64,000 nucleotides of DNA from Oleiagrimonas sp963817755 (GTDB lineage: Bacteria > Pseudomonadota > Gammaproteobacteria > Xanthomonadales > Rhodanobacteraceae). Shown piece after piece: positions 55,362-64,000 of this stretch; position 1 is the stretch's first letter, and the number at the start of each line of letters is the position of its first letter. The DNA lies in assembly GCA_963817755.1 (NCBI GenBank), contig CAWFPB010000003.1:620001-684000 (forward strand), given 5' to 3'. The translations under genes and the position numbers were made by a program. Below the pieces are notes generated by a model. That model did no database searches. It had not been told where the DNA came from and saw only the letters and a list, made by a program, of their open reading frames with translations.

Positions 55362-55409
55362 CGCCGGACGCGTGACACGTGCGCTCCACCAGGGGGAGAT
55401 CCGCCAGCC

Positions 55410-56785
55410 ATGAGCAAGCACCGAACAAGGAATGTCCTCGCCATCGTGGCGGTCATCGTGCTGGTCGCGGCGGGCGCCACGGCATGGTACGTCCAGCGCA
55501 CGCCGGCCTCGCCGTTCGACGGGATGCGCGCCTCCGCCACGCCCTCCGGATCGGACGATCGCGCACGGACGCTACGTGGCTCGGCTGGCGGACTGCGTGG
55601 CCTGCCACAGCACGCCGCAGGGCCCGCCGTTCGCCGGCGGCCTGGCGATGGCCACGCCGCTGGGCACCATCTACGCCACCAACATCACCCCGGACAAGGC
55701 CACCGGCATCGGCCGCTACAGCCTGGCGGACTTCGACCGGGCCATGCGCCACGGCGTGGCGCGCGACGGCCACCGCCTGTATCCGGCCATGCCGTATCCG
55801 TCCTACGCCAAGCTGGACGACGCCGACGTGCGCGCGCTGTACGCGTACTTCATGCACGAGGTGAAACCCGTGGACCAGGCCGATCGCAAGAGCGACATCG
55901 CCTGGCCGATGAACATGCGCTGGCCGCTGGCACTGTGGAGCGCAGCGTTCACCGACAGTGGCAGCTATCGACCCGGCAAGGCGCCGGGGCGTCGACGCGC
56001 AGCTGTTCAACCGCGGCGCCTACCTGGTGCAGGGTCCCGGGCACTGCGGCAGCTGCCACACGCCGCGCGGCGCGGTGATGAACGAGAAGGCGTTCGACGG
56101 CAGCAGCAAGCTGTATCTTTCCGGGGCGCCGCTGGACGGCTGGTACGCGCCGAGCCTGCGCGGCGACGCCAACACCGGGCTGGGCCGCTGGAGCAAGGCG
56201 GACATCGTCCGGTTCCTCGAGCACGGGCGCAACCGGCATGCCGTGGTCTACGGCTCGATGACCGACGCGTTCAACAATTCCACGCAATTCATGACCGACC
56301 CCGACCTGGAAGCCATCGCCGTCTACCTGAAGTCGCTGCCGGCGCGGCCCGGACACGAAGGTCCGCCCTGGCACTACACAGACACGACGGACCCGGCACT
56401 CGCCGCTGGCGGTCACGACGCCACACCCGGCGCGCGCCTCTACCTGGCGCACTGCAGCTTCTGCCACGCACGCGACGGCCGCGGGCAGGGCGCCTGGATC
56501 CCACCCTTGGCCGGTGCTGTCGCCGCCATGGCAGCGCAGGCCGATTCGGCCATCAACATCACCCTGAACGGCTCCGGGCGCATCGTCGACCACGACGTGC
56601 CCGATGCCTACCGCATGCCGCCATACCGCGGCCAGCTCACGGACCGCCAGGTCGCCGACGTGCTCGACTACGTGCGCACGTCCTGGGGCAATCGCGGTGG
56701 CACAGTCAAGGTCAAGGACGTGCGCAAGCTGCGCCAGCGGACCAATCCCTCCAGCAGCAACGTGATCATCCTGCAGATGCGTTGA
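55410..56785 (+). pseudogene. Triheme cytochrome c subunit, with two frameshifts
   Basis: A membrane-anchored c-type cytochrome of about 457 residues after correcting frame changes near 55,557 and 55,990 (each +1; the total is 3n+2). An N-terminal helix (about 9-27) anchors it. Three heme sites follow: CVACH, CGSCH and CSFCH, one in each of three cytochrome domains, the plan of alcohol/aldehyde dehydrogenase cytochrome subunits. It lies 48 bases after the molybdopterin subunit and should pass electrons from the periplasmic molybdo-enzyme to the respiratory chain. The operon closes here. Confidence 0.85.
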
Positions 56786-57582
56786 CACGCACGCCTGAAA
56801 GAAGGCCGGTACACGTCAGGGCGTTTCATGGCACGAACCGAGTCGCCGGGTGTCGATGCACTGGAAGACACGCCATACGGCTCATGTCACATTGCAGCCC
56901 TCCGAGGCGATTCGGGGCCTGAAGCCCACACGAACAATCAGTAAGTTAGCGTGGATTCGGGGCCAAACATATCCGATTGCTGTCGCCTCGAAGCGACGCA
57001 AAAAGGATAAGGTGAGGGTGATCGAGGCAATTGGGGAAAGGTGAAGGCGCCTGCCGCCGGCATCGACTTAATTGGAGAAAGGAGGGCGGGACCCAGCCTC
57101 GGCTCCCGTCACGCCCGTGCCCTGGAGCGTTTGCGGATCACAGAACGTTCGAGAGGCTCGCTCAATTCCTGAAGAACCGCCGGATCCCGGTCATAGGCCA
57201 GAATGTCGCTCTCGGCGAAGTCGGCTGCCTTCAGCAGCAAATCGGTCACCACGGTCAGTTCCTGCGCTGTGGGAATCACGCCCTCCCGGTAGGGGCCCGG
57301 TTTGTGAAACATGAAATCACCCAAGGGCACGCCCGAACCCGCAGATGAACCGCCCCGGGTTTTCCGGAGGCTGTTTGATTAGGGCCGGTTATCGGGGTTA
57401 TTGGAAGGGCATTTTCGACCCCATGCGGCACATCCGATCACGGCCGATCGTTATTGGATGTGCCGAACTGGTCTGGAGAACCGTGCAGGGACATGGTCAC
57501 GATCAGCGCCTGCCACGTGTCTCGATGGATCGCTCGGTGCCCTGGAAAGCCGAGCTCAGCCTTGTGCGGTCCATCTGCGGTG
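56786..57582. other. Orphan stretch with short repeats, no clear gene
   Basis: About 800 bases between the cytochrome operon and a sulfotransferase gene. It is less GC-rich than its surroundings. GATTCGGGGCC occurs twice (56,909 and 56,954), TTATTGGA twice (about 57,397 and 57,451), and GCACATCC/GGATGTGC form an 8-bp inverted repeat (57,428-57,463) around a CGGCCG core. This could be the remains of a mobile element, but no transposase remnant was recognised. Confidence 0.4.
57109..57330 (-). CDS. Doubtful small hypothetical protein
   Basis: A possible 73-residue product (GTG start at 57,330, or ATG 57,312) with an acidic middle (TDLLLKAADFAESDILAYD) and a basic C-terminus (VIRKRSRARA). No family was recognised and no ribosome site is clear. 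It lies inside the orphan stretch, so it may be part of a decayed element. Confidence 0.25.
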   Translation of the reverse strand: MPLGDFMFHKPGPYREGVIPTAQELTVVTDLLLKAADFAESDILAYDRDPAVLQELSEPLERSVIRKRSRARA

Positions 57583-58683
57583 TTATAGCAACGGCACATT
57601 CGGAAAGTTCAACCCGACGGAGGTCCAGGCGTGGGCCACCGTGTGCACAGCCGCATTGCCGCGTACGAGCCAGTCGGGGTGGTCATTCGCCTTGTCGTGC
57701 GTGTGGACCGGTTCGGGATCGGTTTCGGTGTAGCCGACACGTTGGCGGTAGTCACGCACCACCTGCTCCAGCGTCTCCTTGCCGTAAGGAACGATGCGTA
57801 TCTCGTCGCGATCGCCCAGGAACAGGCCCGAGCCGGCCATGCGCAGGTAAAACTGGGTCCAACTGACCAGCACGGTATCGATGTATTCCATGCGCGCAAC
57901 CTCCTGCGCGCTGTAGCCCAGGTGCATGAGGTCGTTGATGATCCAGCGCTCGATGGCACTGCGCGGCGCGGCCATCGGGAACAGGCCGTCCCTGGGCAGG
58001 CCGCCCCCCTTTTCGAAGATGGAGATGCACGCCGGCACTGGATGCCGCACGGTGACCAGGTAATCGGCGCGGCCCTGGCCCAGCAGCATCTTGAAGCTAC
58101 CTGCCCAGGCGACCATCTTGTGCATCTTCTTCGGGGCGAGGCGGAAGCCTTCCGCGCCCGCTTGCGTGCGGCGCTGGTAATACAGGTGCGAGATCACCAG
58201 GAATTCGGCCACCTGGAAGATCGCCTGCTGCAAGTGATAGTAAGGGCGGTCCCCGGCCCAGTCGTACCAGGTCTCGCGCAGGTCGGGAAAGCCGTCGTGC
58301 GCCAGCGCCTCGGAAACGTGGGTGTGCTCCAGGCCGATGCCGCGCAGCAACTCCTTGGTCAGATAGCTGCCGCCGCTGCGTGGGTAGCCGATGACGAAGG
58401 CGAAGCGGGTGTCCTTGAGGTAATCGCGCACCCGCGGATAGTTGCCGGCGAGCAGGGCGATGGCCACTTGCAGGGTGTCGTTGAGGGCACGCTTGCTCAA
58501 CGGTGTCTGGAACATGGCTTCGTCGAATGCCGGCAGCGGTTTCGGCGCCGACAGGAAGTCGACGGTCTGGTTGGCCCAGTCGTACGAGCCGTCGGTCCAG
58601 TCCGGGTACTGCTCGTTCATCTCGGCGAGGATGCCGATAAAGGCCGCAGAGGGCTGGAAGCGCAGGTTGATGTCGAAATGCAT
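57583..58683 (-). CDS. Sulfotransferase-family protein
   Basis: A 366-residue protein with a PAPS-binding loop VIGYPRSGGSYLTKELL near residue 97 and a later TVRHPVPACIS segment that fits the 3'-phosphate site. It differs from the shorter sulfotransferase at 23.4 kb by a 90-residue N-terminal helical region. The acceptor is unknown. It lies downstream of the giant adhesin gene on the same strand, so modification of a surface structure is conceivable but not shown. The start at 58,683 is the first ATG that covers the domain. Confidence 0.83.
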   Translation of the reverse strand: MHFDINLRFQPSAAFIGILAEMNEQYPDWTDGSYDWANQTVDFLSAPKPLPAFDEAMFQTPLSKRALNDTLQVAIALLAGNYPRVRDYLKDTRFAFVIGYPRSGGSYLTKELLRGIGLEHTHVSEALAHDGFPDLRETWYDWAGDRPYYHLQQAIFQVAEFLVISHLYYQRRTQAGAEGFRLAPKKMHKMVAWAGSFKMLLGQGRADYLVTVRHPVPACISIFEKGGGLPRDGLFPMAAPRSAIERWIINDLMHLGYSAQEVARMEYIDTVLVSWTQFYLRMAGSGLFLGDRDEIRIVPYGKETLEQVVRDYRQRVGYTETDPEPVHTHDKANDHPDWLVRGNAAVHTVAHAWTSVGLNFPNVPLL

Positions 58684-59064
58684 GGGCGGTTCAGGGATCC
58701 CGGCGACGGTGTTCGTGGGTTCGAGCGGCTGCCCGTTGCGTTAGCAGATAGTAGTGGATGAGGTGGTGCATCCGTCCGCCGACCGCAGGGCCTCGGGCAC
58801 ATATGCCCCAGTCCGGACCATGCGGACCAGCCGGGGAACGCCGCGGTGGGGCGCGAATGCCTGCACCATCAATGCATCGGGCAAGTTCCTGCGTCGTTTG
58901 CGGAGGTGGCAAAGGGATCGATGCTGCCGTAACTGTGGCAGGGCGACTGGTCGAACGATGTACCGTCGCTACCGCGGAGGGCATGGCGCCGTAGCGCGTG
59001 GTCAGGTTCACGGCGCTGGATTTGCCTGGCGCGAACTGCCGCCACCGCAGGCGCGGGTCAAGGC
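58684..59064 (-). other. Gap between adhesin and sulfotransferase genes; possible out-of-frame adhesin tail
   Basis: About 380 bases. On the minus strand, one frame continues past the adhesin stop (59,065) as WGYAGVNGFALSL...RLRWRQF...VNLTTRYGAMPS with good GC third positions before coding quality fades toward 58,900. The true adhesin C-terminus may therefore extend here if a further frameshift is an error. The remainder shows nothing. Confidence 0.4.
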
Positions 59065-62000
59065 TCAGGGCGAAACCATTGACGCCTGCGTAGCCCCAGG
59101 CTGTGCTCTGGCTGGCGGTAGCGTTGGCGCTGGCTGTGCCAGTGCCGCTGCCATTGCCAGTGCCCCCGCCCTGCTGCTACCGCCGCCAGTGCCGCCGCCC
59201 TGACTGGCAGCAGTGATGCTGCCCACGCCGCTGGCCGACGTCGGCAGCCGGTAGTTGGCGAGCCGGGTGCCGGCGTTGGCGGTGAAGTCACCGGCAGCCA
59301 GGGTGGACGTGACGGCGATGTTCGTGCCGACGGCCGAGCTGGCGTACTGGCCCACAGTCTGCGTGACGCTGGCGCCCTGGTTGCCGACGAACCCCGTCAG
59401 CTGGAAGTTGCCCGCATCCAGCGTGGCATCGGTGGTGCCGTCATAGACCTTGCTGATCGTGCCGACCAGGCTCGCCGAGAGCGGGGCCGGGGTGATGTCG
59501 GCAGTGGTCATGTCGGTGCCGGCCAGGGTGTAGTTGCCGGCACTGCTGCCGGACAGGGCGAGGCCGCTGACGGTGACGGTCTTGCCGGTGCCGGCGTTGG
59601 CATCGGCGAAGCTCGCGCTGGAGCCGCTGCCACGACGCTGACCTGTCGCTGGAGACGATGCCGCTGAGGCTGCCGAAGCTGGCGACGGTGGCCGCGGCGG
59701 TGCCGTCGTAGACCTTGTTGTCGGCGCTCAGACCCGAAAGCGTCAATGCCTTCGGGGTGATGGTGAGCGTGCCGCCGACATAGGTGATGCGGTAGCCCTG
59801 CTGGTCCGACCACAGGTCCGGGCTGTAGGTGCCGACGTCGACGGCGCCGTCGTAGGCGCTGGTCAGGCCGAACAGATGCCCAGAGCTGTCCGCGCCGGCG
59901 ACCGAGTAGGTGGCGCCGGAGAGGCCGAAGGTGCCGCCGTCGTAGGTCTGGCTCTGGTTGGTGGCGGTCACCGTCAGCGGAGTCAGGAAGGCGTTGAGCA
60001 GCGGTGCGGTGTGGCCGTTGTAGATCACCCACACCGGCGAGCTGAAATCGAAACCGGTGAAATTGGACTGCTGCATCATCTGCGCGCTGCTCAGGCCACC
60101 GCCGCCGGTGACGGTGCCGCCGTTGCTGGAGCCGATGCCGGTGCTGGGCCCCGTGGTCGTATCCCAGTAGCCGTGGCTGATGGTGCTGTACGGTTTAGGC
60201 CCACAGGCCGCCCACCTAAGCTGGCGCCCGATACGCTGACAGTGGCATAGGCGTTGCTGATGGTGCTGTTGGAGTTCGAGCCCACCAGCCCGCCCAGCGT
60301 ATTACCGCCGCCGCTGGTGCTGACGCTGCCCGTCGCATAGGCGTCGCTGATGCTGCCGTTGCCGACGTTCGAGCCCACCAGGCCGCCCACGGCGTAACCG
60401 CCACTGACGCTGCCGGTGGCATAGACGTCGCTGATGGTGCTGCCGGCGCTCCCGCCGACCAGACCACCCACGAAGTAGCTGCCGCTGATGCTGTCGCCCA
60501 CCAGGCCCACATTACGTATGGCCGCGCCGCCGACGGACCCGAACAGACCGACATTGCTCGAGCTCGGCCGGTGGATGGTCAGCCCGCTGATCGTGTGGCC
60601 CAGACCATCGAAGATGCCGGTGAAGTCGTTCAGGTAGCTGCCGATCGGGACAAAGCCCGCACCGCCGTTCCAGCTGGCGGTGGCCGACGCGTCGATGTTG
60701 TTGCCCAGCACGTAGTCGCAGCCCAGGCCGGTGCTGTTGATGTCCTGCAGCTGGGTCAGAGTCTGGATGACGTCGTAGTGGCTCGGGCGTGGCGCTGGTA
60801 TCCGTGCCCAGGATGACGTGGCCGCCGACGGTGCTGAAGCTGGCATTGGCCAGCAGGTAGGGCGTGGTCTGGTTGCCGCCGTTGGCCCATACGCCGCTGT
60901 CGAAGCCGGTCGGCAGCGCTGCAGCCAGCTGCGCGGTGGTCAGGCCGCCGCCGCCGGTGACGGTACCGTAGTTGGCACCGATGCCGAGGGTAAGACCGGT
61001 GGTGGTGTCCCAGTAGCCGTTGCTTACGGTGCTGTAGCTGTTCAGGCCGACCAGACCGCCGACGGTGCTGCCGCCGGCCACCACGCTGCCGGTGGCATAG
61101 GTGTTGCGGATGGTGGCGGATGTATCGACCCAACCGACCAGACCGCCGACATCGCTGGCGCCGGAAAGGCCACTGACGTTTCCAGTGGCGTAGGCATTGC
61201 TTACCGTGACGTCATTGCTCCCCACGCCCGTCAAGTACCCGATCAGTCCGCCGAGCTCCTTCTTGCCGGCGCTGACGGCACCAGTGGCATAGACATCGCT
61301 AATGGTGTTGCCGGAGGCGCTGTTGCCGCCTTTATAGCTGCCGATCAGCCCGCCGACCATGGAGAATCCGACGACCGCGCCGGTCGCGTAATCGTCCGTG
61401 ATCGTGCCTCCCGATTCGGTGCCGATCAGCCCGCCGACGAAGCTGCCGGCATTGGAGCTGCCGCCGACGGTGCCGGTGGCGTAGTCGCCGGTGATCGTGC
61501 CTTGGTTGTCGCTGCCGATCAGCCCACCGAGGGATCCGTTGGGGAAACCGGTGGCGTTGGTGGAGAAGCTCACGGCGCCAGTGGCATAGCTGCCCGTGAT
61601 CGTGGCGTTGCTGCTGGCCCCCACGAGTCCACCGATGTCTTGGGAGATGCCATGGCCTACGGCGTTGACGGTGCCGCTGACGGTTGCGGTGGCATAGCTG
61701 CCCGTGATCGGGCCGGTATTGGACCCCACCAGCCCGCCGACATACCAGTACCCAGTGACATCTCCGGTGGCGTAGGCGTTCGTGACGGCGCCGGCATTGG
61801 AGCCGACCAGCGCCCCGACCCGGTAGCTGCCGTGGATATTGGCGTTGAGCAGCCCGATGTTGCTCACGATGCTGGTGCTGCTGGTGTAGCCGAACAGGCC
61901 GGCGGCCGGCGTCAGATACGTGAGAGCAGAACTGATGTAGGCACCGGGCCGGTTGATGTACAGGTGGCTGATGGTGTGGTCGAGGCCATCAAAGGTGCCG

Positions 62001-64000
62001 GTGAAGGGATTCGCGCTCCAAGTGCCGTAGGCCGACGCGCTGTTGGAGGAGGTTCCGCCGATGGGGATGAAGCCGGCGCCGCCGTTCCAGCCTGCGGTGG
62101 CGGAGGCGTCGATGTCGTTGCCCAGCACATAGTCGCCGGCCAGCCCGGTGCTGTTGATGTTCTGCAGCTCGGTCAGGGTCTGGATGACGTCGTAACAGGT
62201 CGGCGTGGCGCTGGCATCCGTGCCCAGGATGACGTGGCCGCCGACGCTGCTGAGGCTGGCGTTGGCCAGCAGGTAGGGTGTGGTCTGGTTGCCGGCATTG
62301 GCCCAAGTGCTGCTGCTGAAGCCCGAGGGCAGGGCGGCGGCGAGTGCGGCCGTGGTCAGGCCGCTGCCACCGGTGATTGTTCCGGTATTCTTGCCAACGC
62401 CGGTGGTGGTGCTTGTGGCGGTATCCCAATAGCCGTTGGTGATCGTGCCGCCATAGTTGTAGCCGACGAGGGCGCCGGCGTTGGTGCCGCCGGCCACGTT
62501 GCCGATGGCGTAGGCGTTGCTGACCGTGCCGCCGTTGTTGATGCCGACCAGGCCGCCGCGCCGGATGGCGCCGCTGACGGCGCCGGTGGCGTAGGCGTCG
62601 TTGATGGTGGCGCTGTTGTTGCCGACCAGGCCGCCGGCGTTGTTGCTGGTGCTGGTGCGGGCGCTGACCGCACCGCTGGCATAGGCGTTGCTGATGGTGC
62701 CGGTGCCGCTGTTGCCCCCGGCCAGGCCGCCGACGTTGTTGCTGCCGCTGACGACGCCGGTGGCGTAGGCGTTGCTGATGCTGCCGGAGTAGTTGGCGCC
62801 GACCAGCTCACCGACGATCGACTTGCCGTTGACGCTGCCGCCCACCAGGCCGACATTGCGGATGGTGCTGTGGCTGGCATAGCCGAACAGGCCGACGTTG
62901 CTGGAGCTCGGCCGATCGATGTGCAGGTTGCCGATGGTGTAGCCCAGGCCGTCGAACACGCCGGTGAAGCGGTTCGTGCTGTCGCCGATGGGGGCGAAGC
63001 CCGCGCCGCCGTTCCAGCCGGCGGTGGCCGAGGCGTCGAAGCTGCGCCCCAGCAGGTAGTGACCGGCCAGCCCCAGGCTGCCGATGTCCTGCAGCTGGCT
63101 CGCATTCAGGATCACGTCGTAATAGGTCGGCGTGGCGCCGGTGTCGGTACCCAGGATGACGTGGCCGCCGATCCCGGTGGCGCCGGCGTTGGCCAGCAGA
63201 TACGGCGTGGTCCGGTTGCCGCCGTTGGCCCAGACGCTGGCGGAGAAGCCGGTGGGGAGCTGGGCGGCAAGGTCGACCGTCGCCCGGCCCGTGATCCCGG
63301 TTGCGCTGCCGCCGCCGATGGCGGTGATCCCGGACGTGGTGTCCGTGCTGATGTCCCAGTAGCCGTCGGTCACGGTACCGGTATTGCTTCCCACAAAGCC
63401 GCCGATCACGGCGCTTCCGGTCACGACGCCGGTGGTGTAGGCGCTCGTGACCGTGCCGCCATAGTTGTTTCCGACCAGTCCGCCGACCTGTTGGGTGCCG
63501 GTGACCGAGCCGGTCGCGTAGGCGTTGCTGATCGTGCCTATGTTCAGGCCCACCAGCCCGCCGACGTCGTTGCTGCTACCGCTGACGGCGACGGCGGCAT
63601 AGGCCTGGCTGATCGTGCCACTGCTGGCATTGGAGCCCACCAGCCCGCCGACATTGGTGCTGCCGGCTACGCTTCCGGTGGCATAGACGTTGTCGAGCGT
63701 GCCCGCATTGGTCCCCACCAAGGCACCGGTCCAGCTGCCGCCGGTGATCTGGGCATCCACCAGACCGATGTCGCGCACGACGCCCGTCGTTGTCAGGTGC
63801 CCGAACAGGCCGGCAACGCGCGCGTTCGAGTACAGGTGGCTGACGGTGTGGCCCAGGCCATCGAAGCCGCCGCTGAATCCGCTGATGCCGATCGTCTGGA
63901 AGCCGTGGTAGCCGCCCACGCCATTGGCATTCCATGTGGCCGTGGCCGAGGCATTGATGTCCGCGCCGAGGACGTAATGGCCGCCCGCGCTGCCTTTCGC
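59065..64000 (-). pseudogene. Giant GLUG/YDG-repeat adhesin (filamentous-hemagglutinin-like), 5' end outside the window, several frameshifts
   Basis: At least 1640 residues of a secreted surface protein, entering from the right edge. From 63,919 down it is built of GLUG units (GGLVGxNxGTISNAYATGxVxG) interspersed with GYWDTTTG phrases and longer modules beginning GGHVILGTD. The C-terminal part has MBG/YDG beta domains (TATNQSQTYDGG, DNKVYDGT, SKVYDGT). Such proteins are exported by two-partner or autotransporter-type systems with the signal at the N-terminus, here unseen. Frames change near 60,810, near 60,220-60,170 (at least two) and near 59,630. The first 3.1 kb is one clean frame, so the gene is probably intact in the organism. 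No secretion partner is visible in the window. Confidence 0.82.
60600..63900 (-). repeat. GLUG tandem repeats and three long super-repeat modules
   Basis: Inside the adhesin, dozens of 20-30-residue GLUG repeats occur. A longer module, starting HVILGTD and running through YDVI..L..I.S.GL..DYVLG..IDASAT..WNGGAGF.PIG to FDGLGHTI, is present three times, its start at about 63,165, 62,240 and 60,825. A related, diverged copy enters from the right edge. Spacing is about 0.93 and 1.4 kb. Confidence 0.85.

Noticed and set aside
59065..64000. Repeated DNA at the right end as a possible CRISPR array
   Set aside because: The repeats are imperfect, in frame and encode GLUG-type peptides; there are no constant repeats with unique spacers.

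Overview
The window is very GC-rich gammaproteobacterial chromosome, most likely from the Xanthomonadales (Lysobacterales), probably a Rhodanobacter/Dyella/Frateuria-like member of the Rhodanobacteraceae. I base this on the gene content and order (rpsA-ihfB-lapAB followed by polymer genes, a large alpha-2-macroglobulin next to pbpC, a DUF5916 outer-membrane protein, a PIN protein with a Cys-rich N-terminus, the type B L36). The genus is an inference. No rRNA, tRNA, CRISPR array, prophage or intact insertion sequence was seen.

Layout. 1-6.7 kb: the end of rpsA, ihfB, then a tightly overlapping envelope operon (lapA, lapB, a WbpL-type lipid-carrier sugar-phosphate transferase, a WbpM-type dehydratase, galU) for LPS/O-antigen synthesis and its control. 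6.9-15.3 kb: a 2003-residue alpha-2-macroglobulin with a CSEQ thioester, followed by its usual partner pbpC. 15.3-32.5 kb: mostly housekeeping and accessory enzymes (FAD oxidoreductase with a CsaA-type protein, MBL-fold hydrolase, GST, DUF5916 protein, PIN protein, S10 peptidase, sulfotransferase, slipin/NfeD pair, rsmC-rsuA, glutamate-synthase-like FMN protein, OmpA-type lipoprotein, thpR, MpaB-like oxygenase). 32.6-38.6 kb: rne with a roughly 310-nt structured leader, the divergent rluC, phhB, nfuA. 38.6-45.0 kb: cytochrome c4, TraB-family membrane protein, an agmatine-to-putrescine operon (aguA, a PEBP gene, aguB), rpmJ and a LysR regulator.

45.0-50.5 kb is a signalling block: a candidate small RNA with two C-rich, anti-Shine-Dalgarno-like loops; a soluble-looking histidine kinase translationally coupled to a response regulator without an output domain; and a convergent PAS-GGDEF-EAL-REC protein. 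50.6-56.8 kb is a molybdenum-hydroxylase operon: XdhC-like and MobA/MocA-like maturation proteins, a 2Fe-2S subunit, a Tat-exported molybdopterin subunit and a triheme cytochrome c. 56.8-57.6 kb is an orphan stretch with short repeats. Then come a second sulfotransferase and, from 59.1 kb to the right edge, a very large GLUG/YDG-repeat adhesin on the minus strand whose N-terminus lies outside the window.

At least thirteen single-base frameshifts interrupt otherwise well-conserved genes (MBL hydrolase, nfuA, the molybdopterin subunit, the triheme cytochrome and the adhesin). In nfuA, removing one G from each of two G runs restores the family sequence, so base-calling errors are the simplest explanation there. 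These genes are annotated as broken but may be intact in the organism. The most interesting unexplained element is the candidate small RNA at 45,063-45,189, which has its own promoter, paired CCTCCCCCCC loops and a T9 tail.
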